Shown here: positions 1 to 9,164 of the stretch, piece after piece
How positions within the stretch are numbered: the stretch's first letter is position 1
Layout: each line of letters begins with the position of its first letter
Assembly (NCBI RefSeq): GCF_904846315.1
Contig: NZ_CAJHAF010000001.1
Coordinates: 682,001 to 746,000 of the forward strand
DNA length: 64,000 nucleotides
Origin: Psychrobacter jeotgali
GTDB taxonomy: Bacteria > Pseudomonadota > Gammaproteobacteria > Pseudomonadales > Moraxellaceae
Direction of reading: 5' to 3'
Made by a program: the position numbers and the translations under genes
Notes under the pieces: model-generated
Seen by the model: only the letters and a program-made list of their open reading frames with translations
Databases searched by the model: none
What the model was told of the DNA's origin: nothing

Positions 1-72
1 GAAAAATAAATGCTGATTTAGATACGTATTATTAATAAAACTTATTACGGTATCTGCATATAACCATTATAA

Positions 73-100
73 TTGAATTAGCACATTATAATTAGATAAT
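73..100 (+). promoter_or_regulatory. candidate hfq promoter
   Basis: A TTGAAT hexamer at 73-78 and a GATAAT hexamer at 95-100 are 16 bases apart and lie just ahead of hfq. A perfect TATAAT is also present at 87-92 with a poor -35. Either could drive hfq, and hfq may additionally be read from a gene beyond the left edge. Confidence 0.3.
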
Positions 101-116
101 AATTAGGAGAAATTCC

Positions 117-635
117 ATGTCAAAAGGACAAACCTTACAAGATCCGTTTTTGAACTCTTTGCGTAAAGATCGCATTCCTGTTTCTATATTTCTGGTAAAT
201 GGTATCAAGCTGCAAGGTCAGATTGAATCGTTCGACCAGTATGTGGTACTGCTCAAAAACACCGTCAGTCAAATGGTATATAAGCATGCTATTTCGACTG
301 TTGTACCTGCACGCAATCCTCGTACTGGTGGTACCACAACTACTGGCATGCAATCACAAGGTAGTGTTGGTGGTTATCAAGGCGGTGGTATCAGCGGTGG
401 CTTTGATCGTGGTGGCGCTACGAGTAGTGGCTTTGAAGAGCGTGGCTTTGCTTCTAACCGCAGCGGTTTTAATCGTAGTGGTTTTGGTCAAGAGCGGGGT
501 TTTGAGCGAGGAAGCTTCGGTCAAGATCGAGGCTTTGAGCGCGGTGGCTTAGGTCAAGATCGTGGTTTTGAAGAGCGGACCGAAAGCCCAGGCTTTGAGA
601 ACCAAACGACAGAAAATAATGACGATAACACCTAA
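117..635 (+). CDS. hfq: RNA chaperone Hfq with long Gly-rich C-terminal tail
   Basis: Hfq is a hexameric Sm-like RNA chaperone that pairs small RNAs with mRNAs in the cytoplasm. The first ~66 residues are a standard Hfq core: [19 protein letters not shown], the Sm1 stretch ending in [10 protein letters not shown], and the Sm2 signature YKHAIST. The remaining ~105 residues are a low-complexity tail of Gly, Phe, Arg, Ser, Gln and Asp with a repeated unit close to [11 protein letters not shown], ending in an acidic/Asn-rich tip. At 172 residues it is far longer than the ~102 of E. coli Hfq. Long glycine-rich tails are known in Moraxellaceae Hfq. A good ribosome-binding site (AGGAGA, 105-110) sits 6 bases before the ATG. 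A terminator follows at 720-746. Confidence 0.97.
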   Translation: MSKGQTLQDPFLNSLRKDRIPVSIFLVNGIKLQGQIESFDQYVVLLKNTVSQMVYKHAISTVVPARNPRTGGTTTTGMQSQGSVGGYQGGGISGGFDRGGATSSGFEERGFASNRSGFNRSGFGQERGFERGSFGQDRGFERGGLGQDRGFEERTESPGFENQTTENNDDNT

Positions 636-719
636 CATTAAGGTGCCTGTGTTAACCACCAGAATATTAAGGCTTTAGCTTAGTTCTGGTGGTAATTAAT
701 AATTATGCTATTATTTGTT

Positions 720-746
720 AGACCTGCTATATAGTGGGTCTTTTTT
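720..746 (+). terminator. intrinsic terminator after hfq
   Basis: AGACC at 720-724 pairs with GGTCT at 737-741, with further pairing inside, followed by six T residues (741-746). A separate perfect 10-base stem (ACCACCAGAA 655-664 with TTCTGGTGGT 684-693) lies between hfq and this terminator and may protect the mRNA 3' end or be a small palindromic repeat. Confidence 0.75.
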
Positions 747-896
747 GTATCGGTGCTTTCTTTTCCATATTAAAATGTGTCACAAACTCGAATGAGTGAC
801 AAAAAGGGGTCGAGCAGAGATTGTGCTTGATGTTATTAATCTTGGGCGGAATATAGTAAAATAAGCCATCAATCAATAATCAACACCGAGTGAGCA

Positions 897-1898
897 ATGA
901 ATAATAATCCCAGCCACCTTACCCACGAGCAGTTTATTGCAACCGCTATCGAGGCTATCAATACTGAAAAATCTGCGCTAGCATTATTGACTGAGCAAAT
1001 AGACGATAGATTCGCTCAAGCTTGCGATATTATTCTGGCATGTAAAGGTCGGGTAGTGGTCACAGGCATGGGTAAGTCGGGCTTAATAGGGCGCAAAATT
1101 GCTGCTACTTTTGCTTCTACAGGGACACCTGCATTTTTTATGCATCCTGGCGAAGCGGGTCATGGCGACTTAGGGATGCTGGTGAAGGGCGATGTGTTAT
1201 TAGCTATTTCTAACTCGGGTGAGTCTGATGAGATTAAAATGCTATTGCCGGTGGTCAAACGCTTAGTTATTCCTTTGATCAGTATCAGTCGTGACAAACG
1301 CGGTATGTTGCCACGCGCAGCCGATATTGTATTGACCTTGGGCAAATCACAAGAAGCCTGTCCGCTGAATTTGGCACCCACTTCTAGCACTACTGCTACT
1401 TTAGCTTTAGGGGATGCTTTGGCAGTAGCGCTAGTGCATGCAAGAGGTTTTACTTCAGAGGATTTTGCTTTATCGCATCCTGCTGGGGCGCTTGGTCGTC
1501 AGCTATTGACTCAGGTTCAAGATTTGATGCATACCAGCTCGGAAAACCTTCCCTTAATTCACCAGCAAGCGCCTTTAAATGATGCTCTGTTTATCATGTC
1601 TAATGGGCGTTTGGGCATGACCGTGGTGACTGATAATGATAGTGATGATAAAAAGGTGGTGGGTATCTTTACTGATGGCGATTTGCGCCGAGTATTAGAA
1701 AAAGGCATTGATTTAGCTACGCCCATGTCTGAGGTGATGACCACCAATCCGCGTTCAGTTAGCAAAACCATGCGTGCCTCTGATGCTTTAAGTGTGATGA
1801 ATGAGCATAGCATTACTCAGCTTTTGGTCATGGACGATGATAAGCATTTAGAAGCGGTTATTACCCTGCATGATTTGCTACAAGCTGGGGTGAAGTAA
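897..1898 (+). CDS. kdsD: arabinose-5-phosphate isomerase KdsD
   Basis: KdsD interconverts ribulose 5-phosphate and arabinose 5-phosphate, the first step toward Kdo for lipopolysaccharide. The N-terminal half is a SIS sugar-isomerase domain (GMGKSGLIGRKIAATFASTG, followed by HPGEAGHGDLGM and ISNSGESDE). The C-terminal ~120 residues are two CBS domains, with VGIFTDGDLRR in the first. At 333 residues the length is normal for KdsD/KpsF. It opens a cluster with kdsC, lptC, lptA and lptB, the usual order for Kdo synthesis and LPS export, which makes KdsD rather than a capsule-specific KpsF the better name. Confidence 0.95.
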   Translation: MNNNPSHLTHEQFIATAIEAINTEKSALALLTEQIDDRFAQACDIILACKGRVVVTGMGKSGLIGRKIAATFASTGTPAFFMHPGEAGHGDLGMLVKGDVLLAISNSGESDEIKMLLPVVKRLVIPLISISRDKRGMLPRAADIVLTLGKSQEACPLNLAPTSSTTATLALGDALAVALVHARGFTSEDFALSHPAGALGRQLLTQVQDLMHTSSENLPLIHQQAPLNDALFIMSNGRLGMTVVTDNDSDDKKVVGIFTDGDLRRVLEKGIDLATPMSEVMTTNPRSVSKTMRASDALSVMNEHSITQLLVMDDDKHLEAVITLHDLLQAGVK

Positions 1899-1941
1899 TA
1901 GTTTTTTTTGATAAAAAATAGTGTTTTATAAGAGATAGATT

Positions 1942-2526
1942 ATGCAAGATTTAATCGAAAAAGCAGGAAAAGTTAAGATGCTGGTTATGGATGTTGATGG
2001 TATCTTATCCAATGGTCAGATTATTTATGATAGTAACGGTATTGAAACCAAAGCTTTTTCGGTACAAGATGGGGTTGGGGTCAAGTCGCTCAAGCGTTAT
2101 GGTATTTTAACCGCTATTATTACCGGTCGTAGTAGCCCGATGGTCGACAAGCGTGCTTCTGAGATTGGGGTCGATTATGTGGTGCAAGGGCGTGATGATA
2201 AGCTGATTGCCTTGAACGAGCTATTGTTAGTGCTTGAGACCGAGTATGATATCCAAGCGGGCGACTGCGCTTATATGGGTGATGATTTGCCAGATATTAA
2301 AGCGATGCAGACGGTAGGGTTTGCGGCAACTGTGCCCAACGCGCATGCTGAAGTCATTAATCGCAGTCATATGGTAACCACTCGTGCGGGCGGTTATGGC
2401 GCGGTTCGTGAAGTCTGTGATCTTATTCTAAAAGGTCATGGTCATTATGACGACTTTATCGCTCACTATGTGCTGGATGAAACCTTAACTTCTGAAACCC
2501 CAGCTGATCAGGATGACTTATCGTGA
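1942..2526 (+). CDS. kdsC: 3-deoxy-D-manno-octulosonate 8-phosphate phosphatase KdsC
   Basis: KdsC removes the phosphate from Kdo 8-phosphate to give Kdo. It is a small HAD-family hydrolase without a cap domain. The nucleophile motif MDVDGILSNG places the catalytic aspartates at residues 17 and 19, followed by the ITGRSS Ser/Thr motif and the GDDLPDI metal-binding motif. Its 194 residues are close to the family norm. The stop codon overlaps the GTG start of lptC by four bases (GTGA at 2523-2526), indicating translational coupling within the operon. Confidence 0.95.
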   Translation: MQDLIEKAGKVKMLVMDVDGILSNGQIIYDSNGIETKAFSVQDGVGVKSLKRYGILTAIITGRSSPMVDKRASEIGVDYVVQGRDDKLIALNELLLVLETEYDIQAGDCAYMGDDLPDIKAMQTVGFAATVPNAHAEVINRSHMVTTRAGGYGAVREVCDLILKGHGHYDDFIAHYVLDETLTSETPADQDDLS

Positions 2527-3104
2527 ATACTCGCGTATTGATAATATTAGCGTTGATCATTGCAGCTCTTGCAGGTTGGTTCTTTACTAAGCAAGGGGAC
2601 ATCGAGCCTCCAGTCAGTATTGCCCCCACTGATGTAGATTATGAAGCGACAGATATTCAGGCGGTACAAACTAATGAGCAGGGCGAGACTGAGTATGAGC
2701 TTAATGCAGAGTCATTAACCCATAATCCAGTGACCAATCAAGATGAGATGTCTGGGGTTACTATGAACTGGGAGCCCTCGGATGAGCAGCGTTACCGTAT
2801 TCAAGCGGGTACAGCTACTATCAATCAGCAAACCGGTGAGTTGCAACTATCTGGTGGCTTTACTTTAATCAGCGAAGACAAGGCCGATAGTAATATTGCA
2901 CCCATTCAAGTCAGTGGTCAGATTTTAAAAGGCAATACTAAATCACGGCAAGTATACAGTGACAAGCCGGTAAAAGTCGTTCAGGGTATGAATAGTTTTG
3001 ATGCTTCTAGTATGAAAGCCAATCTTGAAACCGGCGAGTATGAATTTGGACAAGTTGCGGTTAGCTTTATGCCTCCTGAGCGACAGGATCAGGCTCTATT
3101 TTAA
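2523..3104 (+). CDS. lptC: LPS export protein LptC
   Basis: LptC is the bitopic inner-membrane component of the Lpt bridge that passes lipopolysaccharide from LptBFG to LptA. An N-terminal membrane anchor (about residues 5-21, rich in Leu, Ile and Ala) is followed by a periplasmic beta-jellyroll domain with the family-like pattern of YELNAESLTHNP and QTGELQLSGGF. It has 193 residues. It starts with GTG inside the kdsC stop codon. The family is poorly conserved in sequence, so the name rests on both the fold-like pattern and its position between kdsC and lptA. Confidence 0.9.
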   Translation: MNTRVLIILALIIAALAGWFFTKQGDIEPPVSIAPTDVDYEATDIQAVQTNEQGETEYELNAESLTHNPVTNQDEMSGVTMNWEPSDEQRYRIQAGTATINQQTGELQLSGGFTLISEDKADSNIAPIQVSGQILKGNTKSRQVYSDKPVKVVQGMNSFDASSMKANLETGEYEFGQVAVSFMPPERQDQALF

Positions 3105-3230
3105 CTTAAGCTTTGTTTTAATTTAAATGAAAGCTGTCGTTTTAAATAATTTCTATATTATTGACTATAAAGTTAACGTTAAATTTAGTGTTCGTCGACC
3201 CTATTACCTATTATTAAAAGAGTAACTGTT

Positions 3231-3794
3231 ATGAAATTAAGCTTTTTATCTGTCAGGCGATCTATGCAGCAATCGCAAATGCAGGGTTGTCTACAGGTGC
3301 TACCCGTAGCGCTGTTAATGGCCTTTCCATTATATAGCCACGCCTTACCATCAGACGCCAACCAAGAGATTAAACTCTTAGCAGATAGAGCGACCTATAG
3401 TGAGCGCACAGGAGTTACCAGCTATTCTGGCAATGTAATCATTACTCAAGGCACCCTAAAACTCACTGCTGACAATATTACGGTTAATCTATCGCCGCAG
3501 CGCAGTATCAATTCAGCGGTTGCAACCGGTCGTCCGGCAACTATGCAGCAAGTGGTCACCCAAGAGAAAGGTCTGGCAAAAGGACAGGCTAATAAGATTG
3601 ATTACAACGCAATGAATGGCATTATTACTTTGACCGGTAACGCCAGATTAGATCAGAATGGTGCAAAATTCTCTGGTAATGTCATACGTTATAGCCTTAA
3701 AGCTGGCGATGTCGAAGCAACCGCTGGTGGTAGTCAGCGTGTTGAGCTAATATTGCCGCCTAATAGCAATGCCAATCAAAGTAGCATACGCTAG
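3231..3794 (+). CDS. lptA: LPS transport periplasmic protein LptA
   Basis: LptA forms the periplasmic bridge for lipopolysaccharide between LptC and the outer-membrane LptDE. It has an N-terminal export signal (hydrophobic run VLPVALLMAFPLYSHA, likely cut after SHA, about residue 36) and then an OstA-like domain: IKLLADRATYSERTGVTSYS, the GNVIITQGTLKLTAD stretch and ITLTGNARLDQNG. Its 187 residues fit the family. The signal peptide has a longer n-region than usual, so a later start is possible, but no better in-frame ATG with a ribosome-binding site is seen. Confidence 0.93.
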   Translation: MKLSFLSVRRSMQQSQMQGCLQVLPVALLMAFPLYSHALPSDANQEIKLLADRATYSERTGVTSYSGNVIITQGTLKLTADNITVNLSPQRSINSAVATGRPATMQQVVTQEKGLAKGQANKIDYNAMNGIITLTGNARLDQNGAKFSGNVIRYSLKAGDVEATAGGSQRVELILPPNSNANQSSIR

Positions 3795-3873
3795 TTTGTA
3801 CGTCTGATTTATCTATACTTTTAATGCGTTTGACTAAACGTGTCTCCAAATTTTGTAATAGCCTGAGTTAATT

Positions 3874-4653
3874 ATGAGTGAGCATAAGAATACTGATCAT
3901 CAGTTATCGAGCAACATTACTGAACCTTCCACACGCTTAGTCATGCAAAACTTAGGTAAACGTTATGGTAAACGCTGGGTGGTTCAAGACGTCTCTTTTT
4001 CTGTAGAACAAGGGCAGGTCGTTGGCTTATTAGGTCCCAATGGTGCGGGTAAAACCACTAGTTTTTATATGGTGGTAGGTTTAGTGAATATGGATAAAGG
4101 CCGAGTCACCTTAGGTAAGATGGATCTATCAAAATATGCTATGCATGAGCGTGCGCGTGCAGGTATAGGTTATCTGCCTCAAGAAGCCTCTATTTTTCGC
4201 AAGCTCTCTATTGAAGATAATATCTTAGCTATTTTACAGACTCGGGGAGAGTTATCGGCCGCTGAGCAGCGCCAAGAGCTTGAAAAACTCATCGGCGAGT
4301 TCCATTTAGGACATGTCCGTAAATCCTTGGGAATGAGCGTTTCAGGTGGTGAGCGTCGTCGCTGTGAGATTGCTCGCGCTCTAGCCGCTGACCCCAAGTT
4401 TATCTTGTTAGATGAGCCCTTTGCAGGGGTTGATCCTATCTCTGTGGGTGACATTAAAGAGGTTATTTTAACCCTAAAAAAACGCGGTATTGGGGTGCTT
4501 ATCACTGATCATAACGTTCGTGATACTTTAGCCATTTGCGAAAAAGCATTTATCGTCTCAGAAGGCTCAATTATTGCCGAAGGTACGCCTGAAGAGATTC
4601 TGAGCAATGATCTGGTTAGAACCGTATATCTAGGCGAGGATTTTAAAGTATAA
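3874..4653 (+). CDS. lptB: LPS export ABC transporter ATP-binding protein LptB
   Basis: LptB is the cytoplasmic ATPase that powers LPS extraction with LptF and LptG, which are not in this window. It has a complete ABC domain: Walker [10 protein letters not shown] (about residues 54-62), Q-loop [13 protein letters not shown], signature [14 protein letters not shown], Walker [14 protein letters not shown] and the switch histidine in ITDHNVRDT. At 259 residues it has a ~20-residue hydrophilic N-terminal extension relative to E. coli LptB. It is the last gene of the Kdo/Lpt cluster. Confidence 0.97.
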   Translation: MSEHKNTDHQLSSNITEPSTRLVMQNLGKRYGKRWVVQDVSFSVEQGQVVGLLGPNGAGKTTSFYMVVGLVNMDKGRVTLGKMDLSKYAMHERARAGIGYLPQEASIFRKLSIEDNILAILQTRGELSAAEQRQELEKLIGEFHLGHVRKSLGMSVSGGERRRCEIARALAADPKFILLDEPFAGVDPISVGDIKEVILTLKKRGIGVLITDHNVRDTLAICEKAFIVSEGSIIAEGTPEEILSNDLVRTVYLGEDFKV

Positions 4654-4800
4654 ACATTTTATAACTTTTAATACTAAATAAATCCTCTTAAAAATAGCAC
4701 AATAAAGCATAGCCTAAATTTTTTATCCTTTATTTCTCTTTATAAAATAACTATATCTATCTGCATTATTCTACACTATCTTCATACTTATGGCCTTTAT

Positions 4801-4876
4801 TAGGATGCTATAAGTTGATGATAGTGCCTTATCTTATATTTATTCATTCTATCGTTTGTACAAGGCACTTATCCTA
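4801..4876 (+). promoter_or_regulatory. hairpin over the radA ribosome-binding site
   Basis: Two pairs of complementary segments bracket each other in the radA leader: AGTGCCTT (4823-4830) with AAGGCACT (4862-4869), and TAGGAT (4801-4806) with ATCCTA (4871-4876). The only Shine-Dalgarno-like sequence (AAGG, 4862-4865) and the first base of the ATG lie in the right arm. The structure is seen in the sequence; any regulatory role is inferred. Confidence 0.4.
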
Positions 4877-6318
4877 TGGCAAAAAATAAAAGCAGCTATG
4901 TCTGTCAGAACTGCGGTGCTCATTTTGGTAAGTGGGCAGGGCAGTGTTCTGACTGCGGAGAATGGAACAGTCTCGTTGAGGCTCCCAATGTTAGCATGCC
5001 TCATCATAATAAAACTTCGTCAAAATCAGTAACTAATCGTACGCCATCACGTAATGTTGGCGGTGGTGCGCCAGCAGGGAACTACTCAGGAACTCACAGT
5101 GCGGTTATGCCGCTTAATGCGGTCAGCGTAACTTTGGATACGCGTCTGCCAACTGGGATTAGCGAGTTTGATCGAGTCTTAGGTGGCGGCTTAGTGGCAG
5201 GTTCAGTGGTGCTTATCGGTGGCGACCCGGGTATCGGAAAATCAACGATTTTATTGCAAACCGCGACCAATATGGCACGTAGCGACTCACTAGCAGGCAG
5301 TGCGCTGTATGTCACTGGTGAGGAGTCACTCGCGCAGGTTGCCATGCGGGCGAAGCGCTTGGATTTGCCAGCGGACCGACTGCGGGTACTTGCCGAGACC
5401 AACGTTGAGACCATTTGCGCCGCTTTGACCCAAGAGCAGCCAGCTATCGCTATTATTGACTCCATTCAGACCATCTATACCGATGCGATTAATTCAGCGC
5501 CGGGCGGGGTCAGTCAAATTCGGGAGTCGGCAGCTATTTTGACGCGCTATGCCAAGCAGACTGGCACCGCGCTATTTTTGGTTGGTCATGTCACCAAAGA
5601 GGGTACACTGGCAGGGCCACGGGTACTTGAGCATATGGTCGATACCGTTCTATACTTTGAGGGTCAGTCTGATTCGCGGTTTCGCATGATTCGCGCGGTC
5701 AAAAACCGTTTTGGCGCGGTCAATGAGCTGGGCATCTTTGGCATGACTGATATGGGACTCAAAGAAGTCGCCAATCCCTCGGCTATATTTTTGAGTCGTT
5801 ATGATAAGCCGGTTGCAGGCTCAGTAGTTATGGTTAGCCGTGAAGGTACGCGCCCCTTGTTGGTGGAAGTGCAAGCACTGGTTGACGACTCACAAGGGCA
5901 GCCGAGGCGTATGGCTTTAGGTCTAGATTACCAACGTTTATCTATGCTATTGGCAGTTATGCATCGTCATGGCGGCATTCATACTAGCGGGCAAGATGTC
6001 TATGTCAACGTGGTTGGCGGAGTAAAGGTTATAGAGACAGGTTCTGACTTAGCGGTACTCTTAGCTTGTGCTTCTAGTATCAAAGAAAGAGCGCTGCCCT
6101 CATCACTAGCGGTTTTTGGTGAAGTAGGGCTGTCAGGTGAGATCAGACCCGTTCCTAATGGACAAGAGCGTTTAAAGGAAGCTATGAAGCATGGGTTTAC
6201 CCACGCCATTATTCCCAAAGCTAATGCGCCTGCTAAAAACTCTGCTCAGTTTAAAGGTATCAATGTGATTGCGGTGGAGCGCTTAGATGAAGCTCTCGAA
6301 AGTGCGTTTGAGTTATAG
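4876..6318 (+). CDS. radA: DNA repair protein RadA (Sms)
   Basis: RadA is a RecA-like ATPase and helicase that processes branched recombination intermediates. A four-Cys zinc finger (C10, C13, C24, C27) opens the protein and is followed by a RecA-type core with Walker A GGDPGIGKST near residues 115-124, the RadA-specific KNRFG motif near 275, and a C-terminal Lon-protease-like domain lacking a protease active site. The 480 residues are slightly longer than E. coli RadA (460), the extra lying in a Ser/Thr/Asn-rich linker after the zinc finger. It stands as a single gene between lptB and a shared terminator. Confidence 0.96.
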   Translation: MAKNKSSYVCQNCGAHFGKWAGQCSDCGEWNSLVEAPNVSMPHHNKTSSKSVTNRTPSRNVGGGAPAGNYSGTHSAVMPLNAVSVTLDTRLPTGISEFDRVLGGGLVAGSVVLIGGDPGIGKSTILLQTATNMARSDSLAGSALYVTGEESLAQVAMRAKRLDLPADRLRVLAETNVETICAALTQEQPAIAIIDSIQTIYTDAINSAPGGVSQIRESAAILTRYAKQTGTALFLVGHVTKEGTLAGPRVLEHMVDTVLYFEGQSDSRFRMIRAVKNRFGAVNELGIFGMTDMGLKEVANPSAIFLSRYDKPVAGSVVMVSREGTRPLLVEVQALVDDSQGQPRRMALGLDYQRLSMLLAVMHRHGGIHTSGQDVYVNVVGGVKVIETGSDLAVLLACASSIKERALPSSLAVFGEVGLSGEIRPVPNGQERLKEAMKHGFTHAIIPKANAPAKNSAQFKGINVIAVERLDEALESAFEL

Positions 6319-6408
6319 TTTTAACTTATAGTCGTAGTATAGATGCTGACATCGTTAATTAATGACTTAAAATAGCCTAAGCTTTACATTTTCTACAAAA
6401 AATTATCC

Positions 6409-6447
6409 AAAAAAGCGCCTAGCTTACGAGTAGCTAGGCGCTTTTTT
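6409..6447. terminator. bidirectional terminator between radA and the rlpA-like gene
   Basis: A 16-base perfect inverted repeat (6409-6424 with 6432-6447; core AGCGCCTAGCT/AGCTAGGCGCT) has A residues on the left and T residues on the right. It can terminate the convergent radA and rlpA-like transcripts. Confidence 0.88.
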
Positions 6448-6480
6448 TGGTTTATATATTATATGGAATCAATCAGCAGT

Positions 6481-7095
6481 TTATGGGCCTGAAACTCGCT
6501 CAATCGCTACGTTACCTACGCCCTTGCTAGTGATACCCAATTGCTTGGCAGCGCCATACGATAAGTCTAATACTCGGTTGCCATGGAATGGACCGCGATC
6601 ATTTACTTTGACCACCACACTTTTGCCATTATTGTTGTTGGTCACTTTGACATAGCAGTTCAGTGGTAAGGAGCGGTGGGCTGCGGTTAAACCGTTCATA
6701 TCGAAAGTTTCGCCACTGGCAGTTTTGCGACCATGAAACTTACGACCGTACCAAGAGGCAAGCCCTGTTTGCTTGAACTTGCTGACAGAGTTAGAAGCCA
6801 CTGCTGTTAAGCGCTCTAAGACATCTTCATCATTTGATACTTGGCTGGTGTCATTAGCTAATAAAGAGCTATTAAGAGCAAGTGATGTCGGTTGACGTGC
6901 TGATTTAACTAAGCTTGATGCGCTATCGTGTTGACGAGTAAGCTCACCTAGGACACGATCGATATGGGAGGCGTTATCTTTTGACAACGTCTTCGCTGAT
7001 AAAGTGGATTCTACTGCATTGGCATTAGAAGCTACCGCAGAACCAGCAAATAAACATACTGACATTGTGAGTAAACCAGATAGACGCTTATTCAT
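6481..7095 (-). CDS. rlpA: RlpA-like double-psi beta-barrel septal/cell-wall protein
   Basis: RlpA proteins bind denuded peptidoglycan and, in Pseudomonas aeruginosa, act as lytic transglycosylases at the septum. An N-terminal hydrophobic signal (LLTMSVCLFAGSAVASNA) precedes a ~70-residue linker and then the double-psi beta-barrel (about residues 110-200): GLASWYGRKFHGRKTASGE, YVKVTNN and VKVNDRGPF with the catalytic-type Glu and Asp. The protein is 204 residues and lacks the SPOR domain of full-length RlpA. A lipobox is not convincing, so it is probably a soluble periplasmic form. Its position near rodA fits the rodA-mltB-rlpA neighbourhood of other gammaproteobacteria. Confidence 0.85.
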   Translation of the reverse strand: MNKRLSGLLTMSVCLFAGSAVASNANAVESTLSAKTLSKDNASHIDRVLGELTRQHDSASSLVKSARQPTSLALNSSLLANDTSQVSNDEDVLERLTAVASNSVSKFKQTGLASWYGRKFHGRKTASGETFDMNGLTAAHRSLPLNCYVKVTNNNNGKSVVVKVNDRGPFHGNRVLDLSYGAAKQLGITSKGVGNVAIERVSGP

Positions 7096-8021
7096 AAATA
7101 CCTCTGTAACTTATACTATAAAACCTAAGGTGTAACTATTGTTTGAGCTAAATAATCCTAGACCAATCCAGGGTTTTTTCACGCTCTAAAGTGAGAGTTT
7201 AAGTGTCGAACTTACATAATGGTAAGGGAGTACTTAAATCAGCTTTATTGGTTTTACAATATGGTTAATTTTATTTCATTATTGTTTATATAACTATTTT
7301 AGATAGGCGAACTACAATTAATGTAGAAGGCTTCACTGAATAGATTTAAACGACAAAAGGTTAATGCAAAATGCTTAATGACGGCTCAATTTAAAAAATA
7401 TTAGAGTTATGATCGCAAGACCACGATTGTTAAAGTTTTCTAAGTTTATTAAGTAATCATTATATTTTGCTATGTTCTATAAAATCAGTGCTTTAGTAAG
7501 TCAAGTACTTTATCGAATAATAATAGTATCCACTAAAAATTCAATTTACAACTTTACTATCAAGCTGTGACCTAAATATAATCAATTGCTACTTTTGTTA
7601 GTGGCAATGTATAGGTTATGTATTAAAAGCAGTAAGAATGAGAGTAACGTAAAATTTTATAAAAAACAAGTATTAATATTTAAAAAAACTAGGGAGTAAT
7701 AAGTAGGTTTACAAAGAGGTTTTTAGATGGTTTTAGGTATATTATACTAACAATATCAATTACTTATGATTTTTTATCTTTCCGGATTCTTATTAAATTC
7801 ATTAACTTATATTTAATAATAAAATAAGCTATAGATAGCTAAATAGACTAAAAACAACCTAGCTACAGGCCGTACGTAATGCTAATAATCTATAATTGCT
7901 GCTGGCTATGTGCATCCATCGTAGAGCTATTTCAACCCTTATTATACTGTCCATTAATAAAAATTTTAAAAGCTTAATATGGCCGTCGTCTTTAAATCTT
8001 CTGTTTTATCTGAGCCTCTTA
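7096..8021. other. 925-base gap without a recognisable gene
   Basis: This strongly AT-rich stretch between the rlpA-like gene and rodA has stops in all frames. The longest open stretch noticed is about 32 codons starting near 7470, with no ribosome-binding site. In relatives a lytic transglycosylase gene (mltB) often sits between rodA and rlpA, but I can read no remnant of it here. It contains at least the promoter of the rlpA-like gene at its left end. Confidence 0.6.
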
Positions 8022-9164
8022 TTAAACGGCTTTATGCGTGTGGATTGACATCAATAGACCAAAACCTGCCATCAAGGTTACGATAGCGGTGCCGCCATAA
8101 CTGACAAATGGCAGAGGCACCCCTACTACGGGCAAAATGCCACCTACCATACCAATATTAACGAACACATAGACAAAAAATGACATAGCAATAGCGCCTG
8201 CTAAGAGACGGCTATAAGTATCGGGGTGGGTGATGGTAATATATAGAGCCCGTATTAATAAACAAGCATAGGCAAACATCAATAGCATTACGCCAAATAA
8301 TCCAAACTCCTCAGCGAAGGCGGCGATAATAAAGTCAGTATGACCTTCAGGCAAAAAGTGTAAGTGCGATTGAGTGCCATCAAGATAACCCTTGCCACTA
8401 AGACCGCCTGAGCCAATGGCGGTTTTAGATTGAATAATATTCCAGCCCGCTCCTTGAACATCAGCTTCCGGATTGAGTAAGGTCAAGACTCGGGTTCGCT
8501 GATAGTCGTGCAATAAAAAATGCCAAGCAAAAGCGATTAATGGAATAGATAAAGCGATTGCGCCTGAGATCATCCACCAAGATAATCCTGCTAAAAACAG
8601 CACGAAAATACCGCTAGCAGCTACCAATAAAGAAGTGCCAAGATCAGGCTCTTTAGCGATAAGTAACACCGGCACTATAATAATAGCTAAGGTTACGACG
8701 ATACTAGAGAGAGAAGGGGGGAGGTCACGCTTGGATAAATACCAGGCGCACATCATAGGCATGCCCAGCTTCATAAATTCGGACGGCTGTACACTCCCAA
8801 ATCCAGGTAGATTAATCCAGCGCTGAGCACCCATTCTGACTTCACCAATAATATCGACTAGCACCAACAATATTAATCCTAATACGTAAAATATAGGTGT
8901 AAAAGAGCGATAAAAATTGGGGGGGATTTGTGCCATGATAAACATAACCACAAAAGCCACCCCATAACTAATTACTTGGCGCATAACCATATCTACGTTT
9001 TGAGTAGAGGCACTGTATAAAATGGTTAAACCAATACAGCAAATGGCTAATAGTAGTAGAGTTAGCCAAGGGTCAATATGGATTTGTTGCCACAACGTCG
9101 ATTGATGGCGCTGGCCAAAATGATGACTTTGACGTGAAAAGCGATACTGCGGGTTCAAGGACAT
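8022..9164 (-). CDS. rodA: rod-shape SEDS peptidoglycan glycosyltransferase RodA
   Basis: RodA polymerises lipid II during cell elongation together with PBP2 in the inner membrane. The protein has about ten membrane segments and typical SEDS signatures: GSVQPSEFMKLGMPMMCAWY, the LGTSLLVAASGIFVLFLAGL helix, TAIGSGGLSGKGYLDGTQS, FLPEGHTDFIIAAFAEEFG and a C-terminal LPFVSYGGTAIVTLM. At 380 residues it matches the family. The first ~20 residues are polar and rich in Gln, His and Ser. No penicillin-binding protein gene is adjacent in this window; the upstream side is a divergent gap. Confidence 0.96.
   Translation of the reverse strand: MSLNPQYRFSRQSHHFGQRHQSTLWQQIHIDPWLTLLLLAICCIGLTILYSASTQNVDMVMRQVISYGVAFVVMFIMAQIPPNFYRSFTPIFYVLGLILLVLVDIIGEVRMGAQRWINLPGFGSVQPSEFMKLGMPMMCAWYLSKRDLPPSLSSIVVTLAIIIVPVLLIAKEPDLGTSLLVAASGIFVLFLAGLSWWMISGAIALSIPLIAFAWHFLLHDYQRTRVLTLLNPEADVQGAGWNIIQSKTAIGSGGLSGKGYLDGTQSHLHFLPEGHTDFIIAAFAEEFGLFGVMLLMFAYACLLIRALYITITHPDTYSRLLAGAIAMSFFVYVFVNIGMVGGILPVVGVPLPFVSYGGTAIVTLMAGFGLLMSIHTHKAV

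Noticed and set aside
199..552. 117-codon plus-strand open frame within hfq
   Set aside because: A frame-shifted reading of the hfq repeat tail; its Val/Leu/Ala repeats are a by-product of the Gly/Arg/Phe codons.
5094..5465. 123-codon minus-strand open frame
   Set aside because: Antisense shadow of radA with no recognisable motif.
7468..7570. about 32-codon open frame in the rlpA-rodA gap
   Set aside because: No ribosome-binding site and no recognisable features; chance frame in AT-rich DNA.
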